Part shown: positions 1 through 6,987 of the stretch, in pieces
Layout of the letters: the number at the start of each line of letters is the position of its first letter
Numbering within the stretch: position 1 is the first letter of the stretch
Origin: Winogradskyella aurantia
GTDB taxonomy: Bacteria > Bacteroidota > Bacteroidia > Flavobacteriales > Flavobacteriaceae
Assembly: GCF_002266855.1 (NCBI RefSeq)
Contig: NZ_NGJN01000004.1
Location: 186,001 to 250,000 of the forward strand
Reading direction: 5' to 3'
Length of the DNA stretch: 64,000 nt
Position numbers and translations under genes: made by a program
Notes under the pieces: generated by a model
Seen by the model: only the letters and a program-made list of their open reading frames with translations
Told to the model about the DNA's origin: nothing
The model's database searches: none

Positions 1-1
1 A

Positions 2-160
2 AAGGAAACCTTTGATGCCATGTGGAAGGAAGCAGGTATCAATGGACTTAATGGTCACAGAAGTGTAGGAGGCTATAGAGCCTCTATGTACAATGCCCTA
101 TCTTTAGATAGTGTTAAGGCTCTTGTTGAAGTTATGAGTGAATTGGAACGCAAGGCCTAA
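2..160 (+). CDS. serC: Phosphoserine aminotransferase, C-terminal end (partial)
   Basis: The window opens inside a reading frame of 52 codons that ends in TAA at 158-160. The translated tail contains [13 protein letters not shown] and RASMYNAL, which is the conserved C-terminal end of SerC, the PLP enzyme that makes phosphoserine from 3-phosphohydroxypyruvate. The neighbour 93 bp downstream is a phosphoglycerate dehydrogenase-like gene, the preceding step of serine synthesis, and this supports the call. The N-terminus and catalytic lysine lie outside the window. Confidence 0.88.
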   Translation, partial: KETFDAMWKEAGINGLNGHRSVGGYRASMYNALSLDSVKALVEVMSELERKA

Positions 161-253
161 GGGGTTTTGAATGCAGTTCACAAACAAAAAAATATAAAAA
201 TTCAAGGTGAATGTCTTTTTTGAAACGTTTAACCTTTAACCTTTATCTCAAAA

Positions 254-1204
254 ATGAAAGTATTAGCAAATGATGGTATATCCCAAAGCGGTATTTCTGC
301 CTTAGAAGCTGCTGGACATGACGTTATTACCACTACCGTGGCACAAGAACAGTTACAAAACTACATTAACGACAATGATATTGCCGTTCTACTGGTGCGC
401 AGTGCCACTAAGGTGCGAAAGGATATTATAGACAACTGTCCAGGATTAAAGATTATTGGCCGGGGTGGCGTTGGTATGGACAATATTGACGTTGACTATG
501 CCCGTAGCAAAGGAATTAAAGTAATTAACACGCCTGCAGCCTCATCACATTCTGTTGCAGAGTTGGTATTTGGACATTTCTATGGTTTAGCCCGCTTTCT
601 TCACAACGCTAACCGAGATATGCCATTAGAGGGGGATAAAAATTTTAAATCCCTAAAAAAAGCATACGCTAAAGGGACCGAGCTTAAGGGCAAAACCCTT
701 GGTATTATTGGTTTTGGCCGTATTGGTCAAGCTACTGCCAAAATTGGTATTGGCGTTGGAATGAAGGTCGCTGTGTATGACCCTTTTATTGAAAAGGCAG
801 AGTTACAATTAGAATTTTTTGATGGGCAATCCCTAAATTTTGAAATTACCACAGTCTCCAAAGAAGAGGTCTTAAAACATGCCGATTTCTTAACGCTTCA
901 CGTTCCAGCCCAAAAAGACTATGTCATCGATGAGAAGGAATTCAATATGATGAAGGATGGTGTAATCATTGCTAATGCCGCAAGAGGTGGTGTAATAAAT
1001 GAAGTAGCCTTAGTAAAAGCCTTAGCAAGTGGTAAAGTAGCACGTGCAGCACTTGATGTGTTTGAAAAAGAACCACAGCCCGAAGTGCAGTTGTTGATGA
1101 ACCCCGCTCTATCCTTAACACCCCACACCGGAGCGGCGACAAATGAAGCTCAGGATAGAATCGGAAGTGAACTCGCCGAGCAAATTATAGCTATTTTAAA
1201 TTAG
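254..1204 (+). CDS. serA: D-3-phosphoglycerate dehydrogenase (short form)
   Basis: This 316-residue protein is a D-isomer-specific 2-hydroxyacid dehydrogenase. It shows the NAD-binding Rossmann motif GFGRIGQATAK near residues 152-162, the GRGGVGMDNID segment near 69, and the substrate-domain signatures NAARGGVIN and HTGAAT in the C-terminal third. It would oxidise 3-phosphoglycerate to 3-phosphohydroxypyruvate in the cytoplasm as the first step of serine synthesis. At this length it has no ACT domain, so it should lack the serine feedback module of long SerA proteins. The serC neighbour is the main reason for preferring SerA over another 2-hydroxyacid dehydrogenase. The start is the ATG after an A-rich stretch at 244-253. 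Confidence 0.85.
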   Translation: MKVLANDGISQSGISALEAAGHDVITTTVAQEQLQNYINDNDIAVLLVRSATKVRKDIIDNCPGLKIIGRGGVGMDNIDVDYARSKGIKVINTPAASSHSVAELVFGHFYGLARFLHNANRDMPLEGDKNFKSLKKAYAKGTELKGKTLGIIGFGRIGQATAKIGIGVGMKVAVYDPFIEKAELQLEFFDGQSLNFEITTVSKEEVLKHADFLTLHVPAQKDYVIDEKEFNMMKDGVIIANAARGGVINEVALVKALASGKVARAALDVFEKEPQPEVQLLMNPALSLTPHTGAATNEAQDRIGSELAEQIIAILN

Positions 1205-1300
1205 ACTTTTAATCCAAAATATTAGCTTAAACCCTGGGGATTAATCGATTAGTAAAAATCTTTGTGTCCCTTTAAGTCAAAATTTTAATCATAACATAAA

Positions 1301-1936
1301 ATGGAAGGAATCTTAGATTTATTGAACAGTGATTTGGGAAAGACTATTATAAACGGTGTTTCGGGATCAACAAATACAGATCAGAGCAAAACCAGTAGTG
1401 TACTGACTATGGCATTGCCTGTACTAATGAAAGCTATGGAGCGTAATGCTGCAACTCCAGATGGTGCAGAGGGCTTAATGGGTGCCTTAAACAAAAAACA
1501 TGATGGGAGTATTTTAGATAATCTTGGGGATTTATTTGGCGGTGGTGTTGATGATGCTGTTAAAACCGATGGGTCTAAAATATTAAGTCATGTACTTGGC
1601 CATCGCCAACAAGGTGTTCAACAGGTAATTGGCCAAAAAGCTGGACTAGATGCAGGTTCCGTGGCTAATATTTTAGAAGTAGCTGCACCAATCCTAATGG
1701 GAGTTTTAGGGAAACAAGCACGACAAAACAATGTACGTTCACAAAATGATCTAGGAAGTCTTTTGGGTGGCATGCTTGGTGGAAACGATGCAAGAAATCA
1801 GCAAAGTTTTTTAGAGCAGGTTTTAGATGCTGACGGTGATGGGAGTGTTGTAGACGACGTCGCAGGAATGTTGTTGAACTCAGGCAATAAAAAAGGTGGC
1901 CTTGGTGGTTTGCTCGGTGGTTTGTTTGGAAAATAA
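1301..1936 (+). CDS. DUF937 domain protein with EF-hand-like loop
   Basis: This 211-residue protein is rich in glycine, leucine and alanine, has no signal peptide, and matches the DUF937 pattern: helical repeats punctuated by LGGMLGG and GGLGGLLGGLFGK. Near residues 175-190 it carries DADGDGSVVDD, a calcium-binding loop of the EF-hand or dockerin kind; I recall such loops as common in Bacteroidota members. Function is unknown for the family. It is monocistronic, with a terminator 25 bp after the stop, and its own leader of nearly 100 bp separates it from serA. The family call is fairly secure, the biological role is not. Confidence 0.75.
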   Translation: MEGILDLLNSDLGKTIINGVSGSTNTDQSKTSSVLTMALPVLMKAMERNAATPDGAEGLMGALNKKHDGSILDNLGDLFGGGVDDAVKTDGSKILSHVLGHRQQGVQQVIGQKAGLDAGSVANILEVAAPILMGVLGKQARQNNVRSQNDLGSLLGGMLGGNDARNQQSFLEQVLDADGDGSVVDDVAGMLLNSGNKKGGLGGLLGGLFGK

Positions 1937-1960
1937 TTTACTTTCCTTGATTATAGAGAT

Positions 1961-1988
1961 AAAGCAGTCCTAAGTAGACTGCTTTTTT
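1961..1988 (+). terminator. Rho-independent terminator after the DUF937 gene
   Basis: A 9-bp inverted repeat, AAAGCAGTC at 1961-1969 and GACTGCTTT at 1977-1985, closes a 7-base loop and runs into a T tract. It lies 25 bp beyond the stop codon at 1936 in the right orientation for the upstream gene. Confidence 0.8.
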
Positions 1989-2120
1989 ATTTGTAAATTT
2001 TGATATTGATACAGTCCTTATTACAATACAAGCCCCGATGCTTAGACCATTTGCATTTGAATATCCTTAATAGTGATATTAATAATAGTCAGACTTCTGG
2101 ATTTTTAATATTTTTATAAT

Positions 2121-2561
2121 ATGAAAAACGTTCTGAACATAACCGTTGTGGTTCTAATACTTTTTTTTAGCTGCAAATCCTATAATACAAAGCAAATCAT
2201 TGATCATGATAACCCGAATGCCATTGTAAAAAGCGATACAGTGAGCATTAGCAGCGACGAGACGGATTATGAAATCATTATTATTGAGCCAGGCTTTAAC
2301 CAATGGCTGTATGGCACGGCACGTCCCCGGGGCTATTATTCACAACAGTTCTTGGAGGACCGTAATGCTCTACTAGTTCAAAATTGGAATATGAGACATT
2401 ATCAGCCCGGAACTTATGATCCTAATCTATATTTACAACCTATTGACTATGATAGGCGAACGGATTATGGCTACGAGGTGAATTATTTACTCTATAATTA
2501 TTTTATTTATTTTCAATTAACCTATAATCAGCAACTGACTTCTTTTATTCCTAGAATTTAA
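2121..2561 (+). CDS. Small lipoprotein, DUF6146-like
   Basis: The 146-residue product starts with a lipoprotein signal peptide: basic start, hydrophobic stretch to residue 17, and lipobox LFFSC with Cys18. The mature part is rich in tyrosine and acidic residues, with a central IIIIEPGFNQWLYG and a following RPRGYYSQQFLEDRN. This resembles a flavobacterial family of unknown function that I remember as DUF6146; the match is from memory. It ends 27 bp before the next gene, which has a promoter-like box of its own. No enzyme motif is visible. It probably sits in the outer membrane facing the periplasm. Confidence 0.65.
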   Translation: MKNVLNITVVVLILFFSCKSYNTKQIIDHDNPNAIVKSDTVSISSDETDYEIIIIEPGFNQWLYGTARPRGYYSQQFLEDRNALLVQNWNMRHYQPGTYDPNLYLQPIDYDRRTDYGYEVNYLLYNYFIYFQLTYNQQLTSFIPRI

Positions 2562-2563
2562 AT

Positions 2564-2587
2564 TAAATTTGCACCTTTTTAAGGTGC
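2564..2587 (+). promoter_or_regulatory. TAnnTTTG promoter box fused to a start-proximal hairpin
   Basis: TAAATTTG at 2564-2571 matches the Bacteroidota -7 element TAnnTTTG. It shares its last base with a 7-bp inverted repeat, GCACCTT at 2571-2577 and AAGGTGC at 2581-2587 with a TTT loop. The repeat ends one base before the ATG at 2589. If transcription starts just downstream of the box, the 5' leader would be almost entirely this hairpin, close enough to the start codon to affect initiation. Promoter activity is inferred. Confidence 0.5.
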
Positions 2588-2588
2588 T

Positions 2589-3083
2589 ATGGAAAATTTT
2601 AAAAAACGCTGGGAGATAGAAAAAAATTGGCAATTACTATTCCCAATAATCGGCATGCTTGGCCTTGCCTATACGGCCTTTCGATTTAGTAAATTCATTC
2701 TGGGAGATTATGGTGCAGCGATTGTAGTTACAGCGTCAGCTATAATATTCTTTATAATTCTTAAAATCACCCTATTCTTGTTTAAAAAGCTTGAAGATAG
2801 ATGGGTTCTGACCTATAGATGGGAAATGATTAGAGTTTTTATAGTGTTCGCCATTACGGGCTCTTCTTCCCTATACGTCGGTAGACCAATTATCAAGTTT
2901 ATTGGAATTACTAAAGAAAACTTAAACCCTGTACTTTACTGGATTTTATTTATTATCATTGGACTGATTTTCTATCAAATTCTACTAGTAATCTTTGGAT
3001 GGCTATTTGGGCAGTTTCAATTTTTCTGGGAGTTTGAGAAGAAAATGTTGAAACGTATGGGATTAAAACGATTTTTGGATTGA
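2589..3083 (+). CDS. Small four-helix membrane protein, DUF6787-like
   Basis: This 164-residue protein begins MENFKKRWEIEKNWQL and is mostly hydrophobic. Membrane helices lie roughly at residues 17-35, 40-60, 80-98 and 112-140, and the C-terminal tail ending KRMGLKRFLD is basic. The opening segment and the FxFFWEFEKKML stretch match a flavobacterial family I remember as DUF6787, of unknown function. The stop overlaps the next start by one base (TGATG), so the two genes are probably translationally coupled. It starts directly behind a hairpin at 2571-2587. Confidence 0.65.
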   Translation: MENFKKRWEIEKNWQLLFPIIGMLGLAYTAFRFSKFILGDYGAAIVVTASAIIFFIILKITLFLFKKLEDRWVLTYRWEMIRVFIVFAITGSSSLYVGRPIIKFIGITKENLNPVLYWILFIIIGLIFYQILLVIFGWLFGQFQFFWEFEKKMLKRMGLKRFLD

Positions 3084-3421
3084 TGTCAAAATCTAATATT
3101 AAAATTTATTTTCAAACTATAGCAATTTTTCTTGTACTTGGAGTGCTATCACCCTCTCTGGTGAAGTTAGCCCATGCTTTTAATCATCATCAACACGAGG
3201 TTTGCGAAAATCAAGATTTAAACGCCACTCACTTCCATAAAACTGATGTTGATTGTGAGTTTTATAAGTTTAAAATTACCAAAAACGTCTTCTTCAGCTC
3301 TCCCGAAAATGAGCCTATTGTAAAGACATATTTACAGAAACTTGAAGATTCGTATTATCAATTTTTCATTCCACATCAGCAATTAATATCCTTCCTGCGT
3401 GGTCCCCCGCGCTTAGTGTAA
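3083..3421 (+). CDS. His-rich exported peptide preceding a TonB receptor
   Basis: The 112-residue product has a signal-like N-terminus (hydrophobic IYFQTIAIFLVLGVL) followed by a short histidine and cysteine cluster, HAFNHHQHEVC and THFHKTDVDC, that looks able to bind a transition metal. It ends in the motif LRGPPRLV. I chose the ATG at 3083, which overlaps the upstream stop, over a TTG one codon earlier. The next gene, 38 bp downstream, is a TonB-dependent receptor. Similar short His-rich proteins are common next to metal receptors in Bacteroidota, so a role in sensing or handling zinc or copper in the periplasm is inferred. The family is not named. Confidence 0.6.
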   Translation: MSKSNIKIYFQTIAIFLVLGVLSPSLVKLAHAFNHHQHEVCENQDLNATHFHKTDVDCEFYKFKITKNVFFSSPENEPIVKTYLQKLEDSYYQFFIPHQQLISFLRGPPRLV

Positions 3422-3459
3422 ACGCATAATTTAAGCAAACACTAAATTAATTCTGAAAC

Positions 3460-5871
3460 ATGTTCCGATATATTGGACTCTTATCTCTTGCTATTACGAG
3501 TTTAAGTTTTAGTCAAGATTGTAATTTTACTTTATTAGGCGAGCTTTCAGATTTTCATGATGGAACACCTATTGTTTCTGCAACCATATATATTAAGGAG
3601 AACGATAGGTACATTACCTCTGATTTTGACGGTAAATTCAAAATTGAAAATCTGTGCAAAGGCCCATTAACATTAACTATTTCACACATTGCTTGTGAAA
3701 CTAAAACGGTTTATGTTAACATAACAGGTGATACGTTTAAAGCCATTACCCTAGAGCACCATATAGAAGAATTAGGTGAAGTTTCTGTCACTGGGAACTC
3801 GACAAAACAAGAAACCAACACAGCTCAAAAAGCCGTAATCGAAGTAAATGAGATTGAAGCTTTTAGCAGTGGAAGTCTAGCTGACATTACCCGCACTATT
3901 TCTGGCGTTTCTACCTTAAATACAGGTAACAATATTGTAAAACCAATTATCCACGGTTTACATAGCAGTAGAGTCATTACCATGCAAAATGGAGTTCGTA
4001 TGCAAGATCAAGAATGGGGATTAGAACACGCTCCTACAGTAGATGTTAATGCGTTGCAAGAAATCACGCTGGTAAAGGGAGCCTCTGCACTGGCTTATTC
4101 GGGCGATGCCATAGGGGGTGCAATTGTTTTAAGACCTATAAAAGCATATAATAGGGATACTCTTGTTGGAAAGACCATCGCCGTTTACGATTCTAACAAC
4201 AGAGGTTATACAGTAAGTTCTTCTTTATTCAAATCTTATAAAGAAGGCTGGTTTTTTGGCGGACAAGGAACTTATCGTCGATTTGGGGATTCAAAAGCTC
4301 CTGATTATGTATTGTCTAATACAGGATTAGACTTTAAAGCTTTTTCTTTACAATCTGGATACAGAAGCTTTGAGGAATCCTTTAATGTATACTATAGTTA
4401 TGTTGACAATGAAATAGGAATTCTTTCTAGTGCACATATTGGTGGTATCGATCAATTTATCGAATCTATAGAAAGTGGTCAACCATCAACTATCCAGGGT
4501 TTTACTTATGACATTAAAGATCCTAGGCAAAGAATTAGGCACCATTTGGTAAAGGCTGAGTATGAGCGCCGTTTCTCCAATTTGGGTAAATTATCCATAC
4601 AATATGATTATCAAAGTAACCAAAGACAGGAATTCGACAGGAGAAGAGGTGATTTCAGGGGTGTTCCCTCAATTGATTTGTTACTCCAAACCCATGGTTT
4701 ACAAACTAAATTTTTGTTTGATAGCAATAGCAATGTGAAAGTGCAGGCTGGTATTCAATCCCAGTATCAGGATAATTTTGCAGATCCAGCTACAGGTGTC
4801 TTTCGCCTAATACCAGATTTTCAACGCTTTGATATTGGTACTTTCGTTACGTCTGAGTGGAAACTCGATAATGGATATCTTTTAGAAGGTGCTATTCGTT
4901 ATGACTTTAATCACATTGATGCGCAAAAGATTTATCGTGAATTCCGATGGGAAGAAAGAGGTTATGATCAAGATTTCGCCGACATCGTGGTTGATGAGAA
5001 TATTGCTCCGGGACAACTTTTAACTAATCCAGTCTATGATTTTCATAATATTTCTGTAGCTATTGGAGCTAAAAAGCGTATCGACAAACATGAGTTTGCT
5101 CTGAATTATTCCTTAAGTAATCGAGCCCCTAATCCTTCAGAATTATTTTCCGATGGTTTACACCAATCCGTGGCTCGTATAGAAGTTGGAAACTTAAGGC
5201 TAGGCAAAGAAACAGCCAACCAATTATCCGCGACCTATACTTATCAAAACTCTAGATTTAAAGTGTTAGTAGAGCCTTATATCAACCGAATTGACAACTA
5301 TATTTTTATTGCGCCAACAGAACTTGGTATAAGAATAATAGGTCAAGCGGGTGCGTTCTTAGAGTATGAGTTTTTGGGAACTGATGCCTTAATTTATGGG
5401 GTAGATTTAAATTTAGATTATTTACTATCAGAACGTTTATCTATTAAAAATTCAACAGCGTTCATTATTGGTGAAGATTTAAAAAATAATGAAGCCTTAA
5501 TTGATATGCCACCGTTAAATACTAGAACCACAATTCAATATCAAAATAAAGAGTGGAATAGTCTTGCTGTTGGGCTTACATCTGATTTTTTTGCAATGCA
5601 AAACAATTTCCCCAATTATAACTTTCTATACACTGTACCATCTACAGGTGAAGAAGTTTTAGTTGATGTAAGTACGCCTCCACAAGCCTATCATTTGTTG
5701 CACTTTAATAGTTCAATAGAAACTAAATTATTTAAAAAAAATACATTAGAAATCGGGTTCAGTATTCAAAATATCTTAAATACAAGCTATAGAAACTATT
5801 TAAACCGATTACGATTTTTTGCTGACGAAGTTGGAAGAAATTTTCAAGTACAATTAAAATTCAATTATTAA
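3460..5871 (+). CDS. TonB-dependent outer-membrane receptor, probably for a metal
   Basis: This 803-residue protein has a signal peptide (cleavage near ITSLSFSQ-D), a carboxypeptidase regulatory-like domain at about 22-105, a plug domain at about 115-235 with IIHGLHSSRVITMQNG and VKGASALAYSGDAIGGAI, and a long beta-barrel ending in a terminal tyrosine (QVQLKFNY). The plug motif QEWGLEHAP is one I associate with ZnuD-like receptors. It would import a ligand across the outer membrane using TonB/ExbBD energy. A His-rich peptide lies upstream and an acidic lipoprotein downstream, so a metal substrate is the best guess; it is not proved by the sequence. Confidence 0.85.
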   Translation: MFRYIGLLSLAITSLSFSQDCNFTLLGELSDFHDGTPIVSATIYIKENDRYITSDFDGKFKIENLCKGPLTLTISHIACETKTVYVNITGDTFKAITLEHHIEELGEVSVTGNSTKQETNTAQKAVIEVNEIEAFSSGSLADITRTISGVSTLNTGNNIVKPIIHGLHSSRVITMQNGVRMQDQEWGLEHAPTVDVNALQEITLVKGASALAYSGDAIGGAIVLRPIKAYNRDTLVGKTIAVYDSNNRGYTVSSSLFKSYKEGWFFGGQGTYRRFGDSKAPDYVLSNTGLDFKAFSLQSGYRSFEESFNVYYSYVDNEIGILSSAHIGGIDQFIESIESGQPSTIQGFTYDIKDPRQRIRHHLVKAEYERRFSNLGKLSIQYDYQSNQRQEFDRRRGDFRGVPSIDLLLQTHGLQTKFLFDSNSNVKVQAGIQSQYQDNFADPATGVFRLIPDFQRFDIGTFVTSEWKLDNGYLLEGAIRYDFNHIDAQKIYREFRWEERGYDQDFADIVVDENIAPGQLLTNPVYDFHNISVAIGAKKRIDKHEFALNYSLSNRAPNPSELFSDGLHQSVARIEVGNLRLGKETANQLSATYTYQNSRFKVLVEPYINRIDNYIFIAPTELGIRIIGQAGAFLEYEFLGTDALIYGVDLNLDYLLSERLSIKNSTAFIIGEDLKNNEALIDMPPLNTRTTIQYQNKEWNSLAVGLTSDFFAMQNNFPNYNFLYTVPSTGEEVLVDVSTPPQAYHLLHFNSSIETKLFKKNTLEIGFSIQNILNTSYRNYLNRLRFFADEVGRNFQVQLKFNY

Positions 5872-5916
5872 CATAAACCATTAAATATGAAGTCCATTTT
5901 TTTAAATTTAACAAAC

Positions 5917-6498
5917 ATGAAAACCATTAAATTACTTTTTTTACCCCTTTTCGCGTTAGCCTTATTTTCATCTTGTTCTGATGACGATGATGCGCCAGCA
6001 CCAGTTAATCCAAGCGAGTTGATTACCAACGTTGAGGTTATTTTTACAAATGAAAATGACCCAAATGATGTAGTTACCTTAAGTGCCGTAAGTGCCGATG
6101 GTATCGTAGACCCTACACTTTCTGTCAGTGGTCCATTTACAGCTAATGCAGATTATACAGCTACTATAACTATTCTTGACGATGTTAACAATGAAGATAT
6201 TCTTGAGGAAGTTGTTGAAGAAAAAGACGAACATTTCTTTGCCTATGCTGTTAATCAAACTATAAATGTATTAGATATGATTAGAGATGATTCAATTGAC
6301 CCTCAACGAACAGACGGGAATTATCTGGGCGTAGAAACAGCCTGGTCATTCGGTGCAGCAAGTACAGGTACTTTCACACTTCAACTTGTTCACGAAGCAT
6401 CCTCTGTTGATGACCAGTTTGGTGAACCTTTTGAGTTTGGTCTTTACACAGGAGGAGAGCTAGACATCAACAATACTTGGAATATTGAAATACAATAA
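5917..6498 (+). CDS. Acidic surface lipoprotein paired with the TonB receptor
   Basis: From the ATG at 5917 the product is 193 residues with a lipoprotein signal ending in lipobox LFSSC, then an Asp run (SDDDDAPAP) that may act as a surface-export signal of the kind described in Bacteroidota. The mature part looks like a beta-sandwich: ITNVEVIFTNENDP, VSGPFTANADYTATITI, and AWSFGAASTGTFTLQLVHE. An in-frame ATG at 5887 would add ten residues ahead of the signal peptide and is less likely. It starts 45 bp after the receptor stop and shares its transcript. It may present ligand to the receptor; family name uncertain. Confidence 0.75.
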   Translation: MKTIKLLFLPLFALALFSSCSDDDDAPAPVNPSELITNVEVIFTNENDPNDVVTLSAVSADGIVDPTLSVSGPFTANADYTATITILDDVNNEDILEEVVEEKDEHFFAYAVNQTINVLDMIRDDSIDPQRTDGNYLGVETAWSFGAASTGTFTLQLVHEASSVDDQFGEPFEFGLYTGGELDINNTWNIEIQ

Positions 6499-6518
6499 AT
6501 AATAATCTAATAATATAA

Positions 6519-6547
6519 GGGCCACTAGATTAGTGGCCCTTTTTTTT
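6519..6547 (+). terminator. Strong terminator ending the receptor operon
   Basis: GGGCCACTA at 6519-6527 and TAGTGGCCC at 6531-6539 form a perfect 9-bp GC-rich stem with a 3-base loop, followed by eight T residues. It ends the operon of the TonB receptor. The right arm and T tract are also the last codons of the convergent gene at 6530-6793, whose stop codon starts in the loop. Confidence 0.9.
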
Positions 6548-6793
6548 GTCTTGTTTTAGTATGTAAGTGTAAATCCACATTAAAGTAAATGTTGGAACAA
6601 CGTCTAGCATTGGTAAGGCTTCCTCGATAAATGATATTATAGCCGCAATCTTTCCTGGCTTACCCTTATAAAGTTTGGTCATTATATAAGCTGAAAGTGG
6701 AGCCCAGACAAAATCAAAAGCCGGAAAAATATACGAGACATAGCCTAAAGCGTCACAAACAATACCCCAAAGAAGTATTTGATATTTTTTCAT
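6530..6793 (-). CDS. Small membrane protein, unknown
   Basis: An 87-residue hydrophobic protein starting at the ATG at 6793; a TTG 21 bp upstream in frame is less convincing. Three membrane segments are suggested: about residues 4-22, 25-40 and 60-78, separated by a short basic loop (KLYKGKPGKI). The C-terminus DKKKGH is encoded by the T tract and right arm of the convergent terminator. I do not recognise a family with certainty. Nothing follows it on this strand, so it is probably monocistronic. Confidence 0.55.
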   Translation of the reverse strand: MKKYQILLWGIVCDALGYVSYIFPAFDFVWAPLSAYIMTKLYKGKPGKIAAIISFIEEALPMLDVVPTFTLMWIYTYILKQDKKKGH

Positions 6794-6930
6794 GAGTAAA
6801 TTTAAGTTTTCCAATTATCTAAAGCGCAATAAATATTCCAAAAAAATCGGGTGAAAAACCAAGAAATATTTCAAAAACAAAACCTGTACTTTTTAACGTT
6901 TAGTTAAGAACGATAAAGGATAGGACGATG

Positions 6931-6938
6931 TAGTTTTG
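6931..6938 (+). promoter_or_regulatory. TAnnTTTG promoter box upstream of the DUF5916 gene
   Basis: TAGTTTTG fits the Bacteroidota TAnnTTTG element and stands 49 bp before the presumed TTG start at 6988. A short frame, ATG 6948 to TAA 7002-7004, opens 9 bp after it and overlaps the start of the main gene. Confidence 0.45.
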
Positions 6939-6987
6939 CACAGGTCAATGAAAAATAGCAACCGTAATCTACCTTCTCAAATCCATA

